Of a DNA stretch of 64,000 nucleotides, positions 18,717 through 29,258 are shown piece after piece. The stretch is taken from positions 1 to 64,000 of the forward strand of contig SACH01000005.1 of the NCBI GenBank assembly GCA_009928645.1. The letters run 5' to 3'. Positions within the stretch are counted from its first letter, which is position 1. Each line of letters opens with the position of its first letter. The DNA comes from Gammaproteobacteria bacterium (lineage in GTDB: Bacteria > Pseudomonadota > Gammaproteobacteria > Chromatiales > Chromatiaceae). Made by a program: the position numbers and the translations under genes. The notes under the pieces were generated by a model that made no database searches, had not been told where the DNA came from, and was given only the letters and a program-made list of their open reading frames with translations.

Positions 18717-20093
18717 TCAGACCGCGGCGGTGAAGGCGTCCAATCTTGCCCAATCGACGCGACCCTTGTCCACTTTGAGGTAGGCGACGCCTTCTTCCGC
18801 TACGACCAGGCATTCCTCGACGCCGGGGATGGCGAGGAGAGCCGCAGGGAGGGCGGGGTCGGTGGCGCGGTCGCCGACGGGGATGGTGTGGGGCACGGCC
18901 TGGCGCGGCGGGCGCATGCCGTAGGCGACCAGGAACCAGATGGCTACGGCGAGGGCGGAGAAGACGGGTACGGCATGGGGGCCCCAGTGCTGGTGGATCC
19001 AGCCGCCGATCAGGCCGCCGAGGAAGGCGCCGGTGAACTGGGAGGTGGAGTAGACGCCCATGGCGGTGCCCTTGGCCCCGGCATGGGCGACCTTGGAGAC
19101 CATGGAGGGCAGGATGGCCTCCAGCAGGTTGAAGAGGGTGATTAGCACCAGCAGCCAGAAGGCGGTCACCAGGAGGTCGTGGCCGAGGAAGTTGAGGCCC
19201 AGGAGCCCCAGAGACAGGGCCACCAGGCTGCCGAGGAACACGGGTTTCATCCGGCCCTTGCTTTCCGCCTGGATGATGAGGGGGACCATGGCGAGGATCG
19301 CCAGCAGCAGGACGGGGAGATAGACCAGCCAGTGATCGACGGGGGCCAGGCCTCCCTCTCCCAGAAAGAGGGGGACGACCAGGAAAAGGGAGGTCATGGT
19401 CAGGTGCAGGGTGAAGATCCCCAGGTCCAGTCGCAGCAACTCGGGGTTGGACAGGACGCCGCGAAACTGGCTGGCGACGGGCTCGGCGTCCCGGTGGAGG
19501 CTGGAGTGGACGGGATTCGGCACCACGAAGAGGATGATGAAGATCCCCGCCAGGGCCAAGGCGGCGATGAACCAGAAGAGGCCCGGCAGGCCGCCCCAGT
19601 GGGCGACGATGGGCCCCAGGACCAGGGCGAGGGCGAAGGACAGGGCGATGCTGATGCCGATGCCGGCCATGGCCCGGGTGCGGACCGACTCGCGGGTGAG
19701 GTCGGCGGTGAGGGCCATGATGGCGGCGGCGATGGCGCCGCTGCCCTGGAGCAGGCGGCCGAGGATCACGCCATAAATGTCGGTAGCCAGGGCGGCCAGG
19801 ACGCTGCCGATGAGGAAGATCGCCAGCCCGCCCAGGATCACCGGCTTGCGGCCGATGCGGTCCGAGAGCATGCCGAAGGGGATCTGGAACAGGGCCTGGG
19901 TCAGGCCATAGATGCCGATGGCGATGCCGATGAGGAAGGGCGTGGCCCCGGGGACGTCCTGGGCCTGGATGGCGAAGACCGGCAGGATGAGAAAGAGCCC
20001 CAACATGCGCAGAGCGAAGATGCCGGCCAGGCCCGCCGAGGCGCGCCTTTCAACGGCGGTCATGGGGATGGGCGGGGGTCCGGAACGGCTCAT
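18717..20093 (-). CDS. MFS transporter, YajR-like, with small C-terminal domain
   Basis: 12-TM MFS (GIAIGIYGLTQALFQIPFGMLSDRIGRKPVI); C-terminal LLAIPGVEECLVVAEEGVAYLKVDKGRVDWARL, ferredoxin-like (YAM-type) by eye. Confidence 0.85.
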   Translation of the reverse strand: MSRSGPPPIPMTAVERRASAGLAGIFALRMLGLFLILPVFAIQAQDVPGATPFLIGIAIGIYGLTQALFQIPFGMLSDRIGRKPVILGGLAIFLIGSVLAALATDIYGVILGRLLQGSGAIAAAIMALTADLTRESVRTRAMAGIGISIALSFALALVLGPIVAHWGGLPGLFWFIAALALAGIFIILFVVPNPVHSSLHRDAEPVASQFRGVLSNPELLRLDLGIFTLHLTMTSLFLVVPLFLGEGGLAPVDHWLVYLPVLLLAILAMVPLIIQAESKGRMKPVFLGSLVALSLGLLGLNFLGHDLLVTAFWLLVLITLFNLLEAILPSMVSKVAHAGAKGTAMGVYSTSQFTGAFLGGLIGGWIHQHWGPHAVPVFSALAVAIWFLVAYGMRPPRQAVPHTIPVGDRATDPALPAALLAIPGVEECLVVAEEGVAYLKVDKGRVDWARLDAFTAAV

Positions 20094-20129
20094 CGTGGGG
20101 TACTTCGGCTTTGCCTCGGCTGGGAATGG

Positions 20130-20145
20130 CTGAGCATAATAGCAG
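20130..20145. promoter_or_regulatory. Candidate LexA (SOS) box ctgagcataatagcag
   Basis: CTG-N10-CAG with AT-rich spacer, 25 bp upstream of the uvrA ATG. Confidence 0.5.
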
Positions 20146-20169
20146 TTTCGCCCTACCCGGTTCAGGCTC

Positions 20170-22995
20170 ATGGACAGCATCCGCCTCCGCGGCGCCCGCA
20201 CGCACAACCTCAAGAATATCGACCTGGACCTGCCCCGGGACCGGCTGATCGTGGTGACCGGCCTGTCGGGCTCCGGCAAGTCCTCCCTGGCCTTCGACAC
20301 CATCTACGCCGAAGGCCAGCGCCGCTACGTCGAGTCCCTGTCGGCCTATGCCCGCCAGTTTCTGTCGGTGATGGAAAAGCCCGACCTGGACCAGATCGAG
20401 GGCCTGTCGCCGGCCATCTCCATCGAGCAGAAGACCACCTCCCACAACCCCCGCTCCACCGTCGGCACCATCACCGAGATCTACGACTATCTGCGCCTAC
20501 TCTTCGCCCGGGTCGGCACCCCGCGCTGCCCGGAACATGGGGAGACCCTGGATGCCCAGTCCGTCAGCCAGATGGTGGACCAGGTCCTGGCCCTACCGCC
20601 GGGGGACAAGCTGATGCTGCTGTCGCCGGTGATCTCGGAGCGTAAGGGGGAATATCAGCGCCTGTTCACCGAGCTCAACGCCCAGGGCTTCGTCCGCGCG
20701 CGGGTGGACGGGGATCTGTTCGAGCTGGACGAGCCCCCGGAACTGGACCTGAAGCGCAAGCACAGCATCGAGGTGGTGGTGGACCGTTTCCGCGTCCGCG
20801 AGGACCTGCGCACCCGCCTGGCGGAGTCCTTCGAGACCGCCCTCAAGCTGTCCAACGGCATCGCCCGGGTGGCCTGGCTGGACGAGCCCGACCGGCCGGA
20901 GCTGATCTTCTCCGCCCGTTATGCCTGCCCGGTGTGCGGCTACAGCCTGCCGGAGCTGGAGCCGCGGCTCTTTTCCTTCAATAACCCCGCTGGGGCCTGC
21001 CCGAGCTGCGACGGCCTGGGGGTGGAGCAGTTCTTCGACCCCGCCAAGGTGGTGGTCCACCCGGAGCTGAGCCTGGCCGGCGGGGCGGTGCGCGGCTGGG
21101 ACCGGCGCAACGCCTACTATTTCCAGATGATGCGCGCCCTGGGGGAGCACTATGGCTTCGATGTCGAGACCCCTTGGGCGGAGCTGCCGGAGCGGGTCCG
21201 GCAGGTCATCCTTTACGGCAGCGGCAGCGAGCGCATCAAGCTCAAGCTGCCCCATGAGAGCGGCGCCGGGCGCCTGCGGCCCTTCGAGGGCGTGCTGCGC
21301 AATCTGGACCGCCGCTACCGGGAGACGGACTCCGTCACCCTGCGCGAGGAGCTGGCCAAGTATCTGTCCCATCAGGACTGCCCGACCTGCGCCGGCACCC
21401 GCCTCAACCCGGCGGCGCGCCATGTCTATGTCGCCGAACGCACCCTGCCCCAGATCACCCGCCTGCCGGTGGGCGAGGCCCTGGCCTTCTTCACCGCCTT
21501 GGACCTTCCCGGCCAGAAGGGCGAGATCGGCGCCCGCATCAACAAGGAGATCGCCCAGCGGCTGCGCTTTCTGGTGGACGTGGGCCTCGACTACCTGACC
21601 CTGGAGCGTAGCGCCGAGACCCTGTCCGGGGGCGAGGCCCAGCGCATCCGCCTGGCCAGCCAGATCGGCGCTGGCCTGGTGGGGGTCATGTACATCCTCG
21701 ACGAGCCCTCCATCGGCCTGCACCAGCGGGACAATGCCCGGTTGCTCGGTACCCTGACCCACCTGCGCGACCTGGGCAACACCGTCATCGTCGTCGAACA
21801 TGACGAGGAGGCCATCCGCGCCGCGGACCTGGTGGTGGACCTGGGGCCCGGCGCCGGCGAGCACGGCGGCGAGGTCGTGGCCCTGGGGCGGGCCGAGGAG
21901 ATCGCCCACTGCCCCCAGTCCCTCACCGGCCGCTACCTCAGCGGGGAGCTGCGCATCGCCATCCCGGAGCGGCGCACCCCCAGCGACCCGGCGCGCCAGT
22001 TGCGCCTGCTGGGGGCCCGCGGCAATAACCTGCGCGGGGTCGATGTCAGCCTGCCGGTGGGCACCCTGTGCTGCGTCACCGGCGTCTCCGGCTCTGGGAA
22101 GTCGACCCTGATCAACGACACCCTCTACCCCCTCGCCGCCCGTCAGCTCAACGGCTCCAACCTCCAGCCGGCACCCTTCCAGGCGGTGGAAGGTCTGGAG
22201 TACTTCGACAAGGTGGTGGACATCGACCAGAGCCCCATCGGTCGCACCCCGCGCTCCAACCCCGCCACCTACACTGGGCTTTTCACCCCTGTGCGGGAGC
22301 TCTTCGCCACCGTCCCCGAGGCCCGCACCCGGGGCTATACGGTGGGGCGCTTCAGCTTCAACGTCGCCGGCGGCCGCTGCGAGGCCTGCAAGGGCGACGG
22401 TCTCATCCGGGTGGAGATGCACTTTCTGCCGGACATCTATGTCCAGTGCGACCTCTGCCACGGCCGGCGCTACAACCGCGAGACCCTGGACATCCGCTAC
22501 AAGGGAAAAACCATCGACGAGGTCCTCAACCTGACGGTGGAGCAGGCCCTGGAGTTCTTCGCCCCGGTCCCGCCCCTGGCGCGCAAGCTCCAGACCCTGA
22601 TGGACGTGGGCCTGTCCTACGTCCGCCTGGGCCAGAGCGCCACCACCCTGTCCGGCGGCGAGGCCCAGCGGGTCAAGCTCAGCCGCGAGCTGTCCAAGCG
22701 CGACACCGGCCGCACCCTCTATATCCTCGACGAGCCCACCACCGGCCTGCACTTTCACGACGTCAAGCAATTGCTCGACGTGCTGCACCGGCTGCGCGAC
22801 CACGGCAACACCGTGGTCGTCATCGAGCACAACCTGGACGTGATCAAGACCGCGGACTGGATCATCGACCTGGGCCCCGAGGGCGGCGACCGCGGCGGCA
22901 CCCTCCTCGCCAGCGGCACCCCGGAGCAGGTGGCCGCCGACCCGGCCTCCCACACCGGCCGCTATCTCAAGGCCCTGCTGGAGCGGGGCTGGTAA
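20170..22995 (+). CDS. uvrA: Excinuclease ABC subunit A
   Basis: [64 protein letters not shown]; two ABC signatures, zinc-finger CxxC pairs. Confidence 0.98.
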   Translation: MDSIRLRGARTHNLKNIDLDLPRDRLIVVTGLSGSGKSSLAFDTIYAEGQRRYVESLSAYARQFLSVMEKPDLDQIEGLSPAISIEQKTTSHNPRSTVGTITEIYDYLRLLFARVGTPRCPEHGETLDAQSVSQMVDQVLALPPGDKLMLLSPVISERKGEYQRLFTELNAQGFVRARVDGDLFELDEPPELDLKRKHSIEVVVDRFRVREDLRTRLAESFETALKLSNGIARVAWLDEPDRPELIFSARYACPVCGYSLPELEPRLFSFNNPAGACPSCDGLGVEQFFDPAKVVVHPELSLAGGAVRGWDRRNAYYFQMMRALGEHYGFDVETPWAELPERVRQVILYGSGSERIKLKLPHESGAGRLRPFEGVLRNLDRRYRETDSVTLREELAKYLSHQDCPTCAGTRLNPAARHVYVAERTLPQITRLPVGEALAFFTALDLPGQKGEIGARINKEIAQRLRFLVDVGLDYLTLERSAETLSGGEAQRIRLASQIGAGLVGVMYILDEPSIGLHQRDNARLLGTLTHLRDLGNTVIVVEHDEEAIRAADLVVDLGPGAGEHGGEVVALGRAEEIAHCPQSLTGRYLSGELRIAIPERRTPSDPARQLRLLGARGNNLRGVDVSLPVGTLCCVTGVSGSGKSTLINDTLYPLAARQLNGSNLQPAPFQAVEGLEYFDKVVDIDQSPIGRTPRSNPATYTGLFTPVRELFATVPEARTRGYTVGRFSFNVAGGRCEACKGDGLIRVEMHFLPDIYVQCDLCHGRRYNRETLDIRYKGKTIDEVLNLTVEQALEFFAPVPPLARKLQTLMDVGLSYVRLGQSATTLSGGEAQRVKLSRELSKRDTGRTLYILDEPTTGLHFHDVKQLLDVLHRLRDHGNTVVVIEHNLDVIKTADWIIDLGPEGGDRGGTLLASGTPEQVAADPASHTGRYLKALLERGW

Positions 22996-23008
22996 CTATT
23001 AAGCGAGA

Positions 23009-23752
23009 TCAGAACTCCTTGAGCCAGCCGAGCCAGAACATGGGGTCGTTGTCGAAGCCCATGTCGGAGTCCGGGTCGCCGTTGTTCTGGGCGTAATTGA
23101 TGCTGACGGTGCCGAACTCGCCCAGTTCTTTGCCCAGGCTGGCGCCATAGTCCCAATAGTCCGCATTGGGCAGGTCGTCGATCCGGCCGTTCTTGAAGTC
23201 GGTATAGCCGAGGTGTAGCCCCAGGATCAGGTCATAGGGCAGCTCGGCATACTCGAAGTCACCCTGAAAATACCAGTCGCCCTGGTCGTAGAGGCCGTCC
23301 TCGTTCTGCCCGTAGAAGGTGTAGGCGAGGCCCAGGGTGAACCACTTGTAGGTCAGGTTGCCGGCCGCCTCGGCGAAGTCGCTGTCGTCACCGTCGGGAT
23401 AGGCGTAGTACATGACATTGAGGTCATACTCCAGGTCCTCCAGGAGCGAGCCGCCATACCCGAGATAGAGGTCCAGTTCAAAACTCGGGCTGTCCTCACC
23501 GAAATCGACATTGGAGGCCCAGGTGCCGGCATAGATTCCGCTGGCATGGCTGTAATCCAGGCCGCCCTGGAGTGCCGGGCCATTGTCCGTCTGGGTGAGA
23601 CCGCGCCAGACGTAGTTACCCACCGCGCCGACGTTGGCGCTGAAGCTATGAGGGGATTCGGGCGGCGGGGTGCCCTCGTCGTTGGCCCGGCCCGCCAGGG
23701 GAAACAGGAGCAGGGCGGCCAGGCCGGCGGCAAGGAAAGATTGTTCAGTCAT
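23009..23752 (-). CDS. TorF-family putative porin (Gcw_chp-type outer membrane protein)
   Basis: Signal peptide, SANVGAVGNYVWRGLTQTDNGPALQGGLDYSHASGIYAGTWASNVDFG. Confidence 0.8.
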   Translation of the reverse strand: MTEQSFLAAGLAALLLFPLAGRANDEGTPPPESPHSFSANVGAVGNYVWRGLTQTDNGPALQGGLDYSHASGIYAGTWASNVDFGEDSPSFELDLYLGYGGSLLEDLEYDLNVMYYAYPDGDDSDFAEAAGNLTYKWFTLGLAYTFYGQNEDGLYDQGDWYFQGDFEYAELPYDLILGLHLGYTDFKNGRIDDLPNADYWDYGASLGKELGEFGTVSINYAQNNGDPDSDMGFDNDPMFWLGWLKEF

Positions 23753-23830
23753 TGTGTTACCTATGGTTCCTATCCAAATGTCAGCTAGCGGGAAAGTAAC
23801 CGGGGGCGCCACGCTCATTGGGCGCCACGC

Positions 23831-24313
23831 TCATTGAGCGCCACGATCGACGACATGGGCGGCGGGGATCAGGGTCTTGAGGGCCGTCGCCAGACCTTCC
23901 AGGTCGCCATAGCCCTCCAGCCGGATGCCGCGGTTGTCCCTGCGCTTGACCTGAAGGAGGTAGGGGCGACCGCGGCGGCGGTAGACGTTGAGGGCCGCCA
24001 CCTCGTTCAGATCCAGCTCGGTGAGGGTGCCGGCGGACTGGAAGCGGACCCGGTCCGGCAGGACCTCCAGCCAATGGTCCCGCGCCAGCCGCAGGTAGCG
24101 GCGGTGACGGACGTAGTTGATGAGATTGGCGAAGGCGGTGAAGAGCACCACCGAGACCAGCAGGGCGTGGTTGAAACTTTCCGGAAAGCGGAGGTTGCCC
24201 CAGTAGATCGCCAGGACCAGCCCCAGGCTCAGGAAGAAGCCATAGGCGATATTACGGCTCCGTTCCCGCAGGCTTTCCGGGCTGATGGTGAAGCGGCGAT
24301 GGGCATCGGTCAT
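23831..24313 (-). CDS. Hypothetical membrane protein (two predicted TM segments)
   Basis: 160-aa ORF with hydrophobic segments IAYGFFLSLGLVLAIYWG and ALLVSVVLFTAFANLI. Confidence 0.55.
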   Translation of the reverse strand: MTDAHRRFTISPESLRERSRNIAYGFFLSLGLVLAIYWGNLRFPESFNHALLVSVVLFTAFANLINYVRHRRYLRLARDHWLEVLPDRVRFQSAGTLTELDLNEVAALNVYRRRGRPYLLQVKRRDNRGIRLEGYGDLEGLATALKTLIPAAHVVDRGAQ

Positions 24314-24554
24314 GGCAGTCGCTCCGCGCGAGGGCAGATCTGGAGGCTGATCAGGCGGGGAAGCCTAACGAGCCAGCCCCTCGGGAGCAAGCCTGGACCA
24401 CCCCGCCCGCCCCAAGGTGCCGCTCAATCCGGCCTCCTGCACCGCCGTCGCGACTGAGTTCGCCCATCTTGTCCGCCGTTGTTCCTTAGCGTGAAAGTCA
24501 CGGCAAAGACTTTCATTTTCAGGGGTGTGGCGAGCCGCCTCATGAGAGTTAGCG

Positions 24555-24606
24555 TATAAGTTACAATATAATCTTTAATTTATAACTTACAATATAATCT
24601 TTAATT
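24555..24606. repeat. 26-bp AT-rich tandem duplication (tataa[g/c]ttacaatataatctttaatt x2)
   Basis: Two adjacent copies differing at one position. Confidence 0.95.
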
Positions 24607-24702
24607 TTCATGTAGATAGAGCGCCTCTTCATGCCAGTTTAGCATGGCAGACAGCCCCAGGGTCTTCCTGCACCAGAGGATGCGGCGGCCCCCTCATGAC
24701 AG

Positions 24703-26562
24703 TCAGTCCACCTCCTGTCCCACCGGCTGGCCACCGACGGACTTGGCCATGCGCTTGGCGAAGTAGTAGATGCGCTTGAGCTTTTCCATGATGTCCATTT
24801 CGATGGTGTAAGCCGGGATGCGCTTGGGTTCCGCGGCCACCAGACGGCGGGCCTGGTGGAGGGCGGCGGAGTCGGCGATGCGGTTGATCTCCTGCTTCAT
24901 GTCCATGACGGTCTGTGCCGCCAGGACGTTCTTTTGCGCGACTGCCTGCACCGCGCCCCCCACGGACTTGGTCACCGCCCGGTGGAACCCGTTGAGCACC
25001 TCCCGGGTCGGCTGACTGATGGACAGCCCCTGGTCGATGCGTTCGTTGCCCAGGACTACCAGGTTAGTCTCGATGACATCGCCAATATTCTCCAGGTCGT
25101 TGACCGCGCTCATCAGGCGGATGAGGTCGGCGGTCTGGGCCTCGGTGAGGGTCAGGCGGCTGATCTTGCCCAGGTAGTCGATGATCTGGGCGTGGAGGCT
25201 GTCCACGGCATCGTCCATGGCCTTGACCTCCGCCAGGCTGTCGCGGTTGCCGGCGATGATGGCGGGCAGGATGCGCGCTAGCATCTCCTGGACCCGGTCA
25301 CCCATGCGCAGCGCCTCCATCCGCACCCGGTCCAGGGCCAGGGCCGGGGTAGCCAGCAGCTCCTCATCCAGGTAGCGGGCCCGCCCCACCCGTTCTTCCT
25401 CCTCTGGGCGCTCCGGCACCAGCCAGATCACCAGCCGCGCGAACTGCCGCGTGAAGCCGATGAAGAGCAGGGTGTTGGCGATGTTGAACAGGCTGTGGGC
25501 GTTGGCGATCTGACGCGGGGCCTCGGCGGCCAGGCGCTCGACCCCGGTCAGTTCGGGATGGGCGGGCGAGAGCCAGGCCACGCATTGGGCCAGGGGCCCG
25601 ATCAGCTCGAACCAGATCAGCACCCCAGCCACGTTGAAGATGAGATGCACCAGGGCGGCGCGCACCGCCTCCCGGGGCTTGCCGATGCAGGCCAAGAGGG
25701 CGGTGACGCAGGTGCCGATATTGGCCCCCAGGGCCAGGGCGATGCCCGCCGGCAGATTGATCAGCCCCTGGCCAGCCAGGACGATAACGATCCCGGTGGT
25801 GGCGGCGGAGGACTGGATGAGGGCGGTAAAGACTAGTCCCACCAGGATGCCGATGGCCGGCTGCTCCAGACCGCGCATCAGATCGAGGAAGGGGGGATAG
25901 CCGCGCAAGGGGGCCATGGCCTCGCTCATGACGCTCATGCCGAAGAAGATGAGCCCGATACCCAGGGTGGCGGCGCCGTAATGGTGCCAGGGCTCCTTCC
26001 GGGTGAGGAACATCGGCAGGAAACCAACCGCAATCAGCAACAGGGCCAGTTCATTGACCTGAAAGGCGATGATCTGCGCGGTGAGGGTGGAGCCGATATT
26101 GGCGCCCATGATGACCCCGATAGACTGGGTCAGGGTCATGAAGCCGGCGGTGATGAAGCCCACCACCAGGACCGTGGTCACCGAGGAGGACTGGATCACC
26201 GCCGTGACCAGGGCGCCGGTCACCACCCCCAGCCAGCGGTTGGCGGTCAGGCGGGCGAGGATGTCCTTCATGCGCTCGCCAGCGACGGCCTTGAGGGCGT
26301 CCGACATCTGGTCCATGCCGAACAGGAAGAGGGCCAGTCCCCCGAGCAGGCCCAGGATCATGGCCTCCCAATCGATGGTCGCGACCGGTGGTGTCGTGAC
26401 CGTTGCCGGTTCGGCCCATGCCAGCCCCGTGGCGATACTCAGGAGAGTGGCCAGCAACCACCGAGCTAGCGGCCTTACCCTGGCCGACCCATGCCAGCAC
26501 GGCGTCGCGGGGAAGAAAGGGGACCCCGAGGGAAAGGGCTTGATCATGTTGGGAAATAGCAA
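24703..26562 (-). CDS. Na/Pi cotransporter family protein with C-terminal PhoU-like domain
   Basis: GLLGGLALFLFGMDQMSDALK...TAVIQSSSVTTVLVVGFITAG and second QSSAATTGIVIVLAGQG repeat. Confidence 0.9.
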   Translation of the reverse strand: MLFPNMIKPFPSGSPFFPATPCWHGSARVRPLARWLLATLLSIATGLAWAEPATVTTPPVATIDWEAMILGLLGGLALFLFGMDQMSDALKAVAGERMKDILARLTANRWLGVVTGALVTAVIQSSSVTTVLVVGFITAGFMTLTQSIGVIMGANIGSTLTAQIIAFQVNELALLLIAVGFLPMFLTRKEPWHHYGAATLGIGLIFFGMSVMSEAMAPLRGYPPFLDLMRGLEQPAIGILVGLVFTALIQSSAATTGIVIVLAGQGLINLPAGIALALGANIGTCVTALLACIGKPREAVRAALVHLIFNVAGVLIWFELIGPLAQCVAWLSPAHPELTGVERLAAEAPRQIANAHSLFNIANTLLFIGFTRQFARLVIWLVPERPEEEERVGRARYLDEELLATPALALDRVRMEALRMGDRVQEMLARILPAIIAGNRDSLAEVKAMDDAVDSLHAQIIDYLGKISRLTLTEAQTADLIRLMSAVNDLENIGDVIETNLVVLGNERIDQGLSISQPTREVLNGFHRAVTKSVGGAVQAVAQKNVLAAQTVMDMKQEINRIADSAALHQARRLVAAEPKRIPAYTIEMDIMEKLKRIYYFAKRMAKSVGGQPVGQEVD

Positions 26563-26775
26563 CGTTTGACGATTTTATTGCGTTTAAATGACGCTTTTGT
26601 TACAAACTGTTCCTGGAAGACAAACGGCTGGTCATCCCTCCCCGCTTTGCTGGCCAGACGTCGGCGACCTTCCATCCCCCCCGTCGGAGTGCGCGCGTCG
26701 TCCCCTGGGTTCTGACAGCCCAGGGGCCGGCGTAAGCTCCATACCTCTTTCCCCGTCCCCGGAGCACCGCCGATC

Positions 26776-28572
26776 GTGAGAAAGATCGTCCTCCCCATCA
26801 TCTTTGCCGTCCTGGCCTATGGTTTCTGGATCAGCCCGGACTTCAAGCAGATCGCCGCGGGCGTTGCCATCTTCCTGTTCGGCATGCTCTTTCTCGAAGA
26901 TGGCTTCAAGGCCTACACCGGTGGCGTGCTGGAGAAGATTCTCAAGCGTACCACGGACAAGCTGTGGAAGAGCATGACCTTCGGTGTCATCTCCACCAGC
27001 ATCATGCAGTCCAGTTCGCTGGTGTCGGTCATCACCATCTCCTTCCTCAGCGCCGGGCTTATCGGCCTCACCGCCGGTATCGGCATCGTCTTCGGCGCCA
27101 ACCTCGGCACCACCACCGGCGCCTGGCTGATCGCCGGCTTCGGTCTCAAGATCGACATTGCCGCCTATGCCATGCCCATGCTGGTCTTCGGCATCATCCT
27201 GGCGTTCCAAAGTTCCAAGACCGCCAAGGGTATGGGTTATATCCTCGCTGGCCTCGGCTTCCTCTTCCTGGGTATTCACCACATGAAGGAAGGCTTCGAG
27301 ACCTTCAAGGAAACCATCGACCTGTCCCAGTTCGCGGTGCCGGGCTTCGCCGGCCTGCTGCTCTACACCGGTATCGGCATCTTCGCCACGGTGGTGATGC
27401 AGTCCAGTCACGCCACTCTGGTCATCACCATCACCGCCCTGGCCGCCGGTCAGATCACCTACGAGAATGCCCTGGCCCTGGCCATCGGTGCCAACATCGG
27501 CACCTGCATCACCGCCATCCTCGGCGCCATCAGCGCCAACGTCGATGGCCGCCGCCTAGCCGCCGCCCACCTCATCTTCAACGTCACCACCGGCGTGGTG
27601 GCTATCGTCCTCATGAACCAGATCCTGGTGGTGGTGGACTGGATCGCCGCCCACATCGGCATCGCCGCGGATGACTGGACCCTCAAGCTGTCCATCTTCC
27701 ATTCCCTGTTCAACACCCTGGGCATCCTCATCATGGTGCCCCTGATGGGTAACCTGGTGAAGGTGCTGCACCAGATCTTTCCCCAGCCCAAGGCCGACCT
27801 GGTGGCGCCCCTCTACCTCAACGAGGCCGTCACCGAATTTCCCGATACCTTGGTGGAGACGGTGCGCAAGGAGGTGCTGCACCTCTATGACAATGCCTTT
27901 GAGGTTCTGGCCCATGGCCTCAACCTTCACCGGCACGACATCCGTTCGGACGCGGATCTTATCGAACTGACTCAACAGCCTGAAAAGCTCATGGAATTCG
28001 ATATTGACGATATCTATGGCCGCAAGGTCAAGGTGCTGTACAACGCCATCGTCGAGTTCACCAGCCGCACCCAGGCCGATCTGCCCCAGGAGCACATGGA
28101 ACGGATCTATGTCCTGCGGGAGGCCGCCCGTGACATCGTCGAGGCCATCAAGGATGTCAAGCACATGCGCAAGAACCTGGTCACCTACATCGTCTCGGAC
28201 AATCCCAGCATCAAGGCGGAGTACAACAAGATCCGCGCCCAGTTGGGTGAGATCCTGCGGGAGTTGACCACCCTGCGCGATGCCGGCGAGGCGGCGGATC
28301 TGGTGGCCCTCGACGGTCTGCGCCTGCAAATGGAGGAGAACGACGTCACCCTCAACGGTGACCTGGACCGCCTTATCCGCGAGGGCCGGATCACCGCCCC
28401 CATGGCGACCTCGCTGATGAACGACAGCACCTACTCCTACGACGTCGCGAAAAACCTCATCGCCGCCGGCGCGGGGCTCTTCGGTCCCCACGATCTCGGC
28501 ATGCGCCAGGCGGCCGAGGACATCGAGCTGGACGACGAGGAGTTGGACCAACTGGTGCGTAACCCCGGTTGA
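26776..28572 (+). CDS. Na/Pi cotransporter family protein with PhoU-like C-terminal region
   Basis: AAGVAIFLFGMLFLEDGFKAYTGG...STSIMQSSSLVSVITISFLSAG; second TVVMQSSHATLVITITALAAG. Confidence 0.9.
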   Translation: MRKIVLPIIFAVLAYGFWISPDFKQIAAGVAIFLFGMLFLEDGFKAYTGGVLEKILKRTTDKLWKSMTFGVISTSIMQSSSLVSVITISFLSAGLIGLTAGIGIVFGANLGTTTGAWLIAGFGLKIDIAAYAMPMLVFGIILAFQSSKTAKGMGYILAGLGFLFLGIHHMKEGFETFKETIDLSQFAVPGFAGLLLYTGIGIFATVVMQSSHATLVITITALAAGQITYENALALAIGANIGTCITAILGAISANVDGRRLAAAHLIFNVTTGVVAIVLMNQILVVVDWIAAHIGIAADDWTLKLSIFHSLFNTLGILIMVPLMGNLVKVLHQIFPQPKADLVAPLYLNEAVTEFPDTLVETVRKEVLHLYDNAFEVLAHGLNLHRHDIRSDADLIELTQQPEKLMEFDIDDIYGRKVKVLYNAIVEFTSRTQADLPQEHMERIYVLREAARDIVEAIKDVKHMRKNLVTYIVSDNPSIKAEYNKIRAQLGEILRELTTLRDAGEAADLVALDGLRLQMEENDVTLNGDLDRLIREGRITAPMATSLMNDSTYSYDVAKNLIAAGAGLFGPHDLGMRQAAEDIELDDEELDQLVRNPG

Positions 28573-28647
28573 GCCGCTATGCTTAAGAATAGCGGTGTTC
28601 ACTGACCACCGCTGACACCTTGAATCCATCTCCGGGAGAAACCGACA

Positions 28648-28899
28648 ATGGCCGTCAAAAAATTTCTCAAGCAGGTCGCCGGGCTCTTCGATCTCCGCAA
28701 GCAAAAATGTAAGGACAAGAAAGTCTGCCTGGAGGAGGCGGTGGGCCGCCTTCAGGCGCGGCAGGTAGAGCTGGAGGCGAGCCTGGCGGAAGAGCAGACC
28801 GAAAAGCAGCGTAACAAGCTCACCAAGCAATTAAAGGTGGTGACGGCCAAGCGGCAGAAGGGCGAGAAGATCCTTCAGGATCTGGCGGAACAGGCCTGA
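28648..28899 (+). CDS. Small charged coiled-coil hypothetical protein
   Basis: 83-aa ORF, K/E-rich helical sequence, followed by a terminator. Confidence 0.6.
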   Translation: MAVKKFLKQVAGLFDLRKQKCKDKKVCLEEAVGRLQARQVELEASLAEEQTEKQRNKLTKQLKVVTAKRQKGEKILQDLAEQA

Positions 28900-28954
28900 T
28901 CCCGCTCCCCCGCCCACACCCCCGCCCTTCTCGTGCGGGCGCGCCCCGGTCACC

Positions 28955-28996
28955 AAGGCCCATCAGGCCCCCGCCTGATGGGCCTTCGCTTTTTTG
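28955..28996 (+). terminator. Rho-independent terminator
   Basis: aaggcccatcagg-ccccc-g-cctgatgggcctt stem followed by cgctttttt. Confidence 0.85.
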
Positions 28997-29258
28997 CCGT
29001 TGTTGTTTTATTCGCACAATCGGGAACGCGCCCACCCCAAGGGCCGCCGCTCGGCGGGGGGTTGCGCACCCTGGTCCGGCCATTCCCGCGCCCTGACCCT
29101 GGATGATCGGCCACCCGCCAGAGCTGGCTTTCTCTGGGATCCACCGAGAACGGGTCGGCATCTGCGGCGAATAACGAAAAAAGTTCCCCATTGTTACGAA
29201 AAAATTACTACACTGCGTCCCTCTGACAACAACGACAGCCCGGGGGGAACCGCCACCC

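Noticed and set aside
20593-22953. 786-aa minus-strand ORF
   Set aside because: Antisense to uvrA; no domain signature
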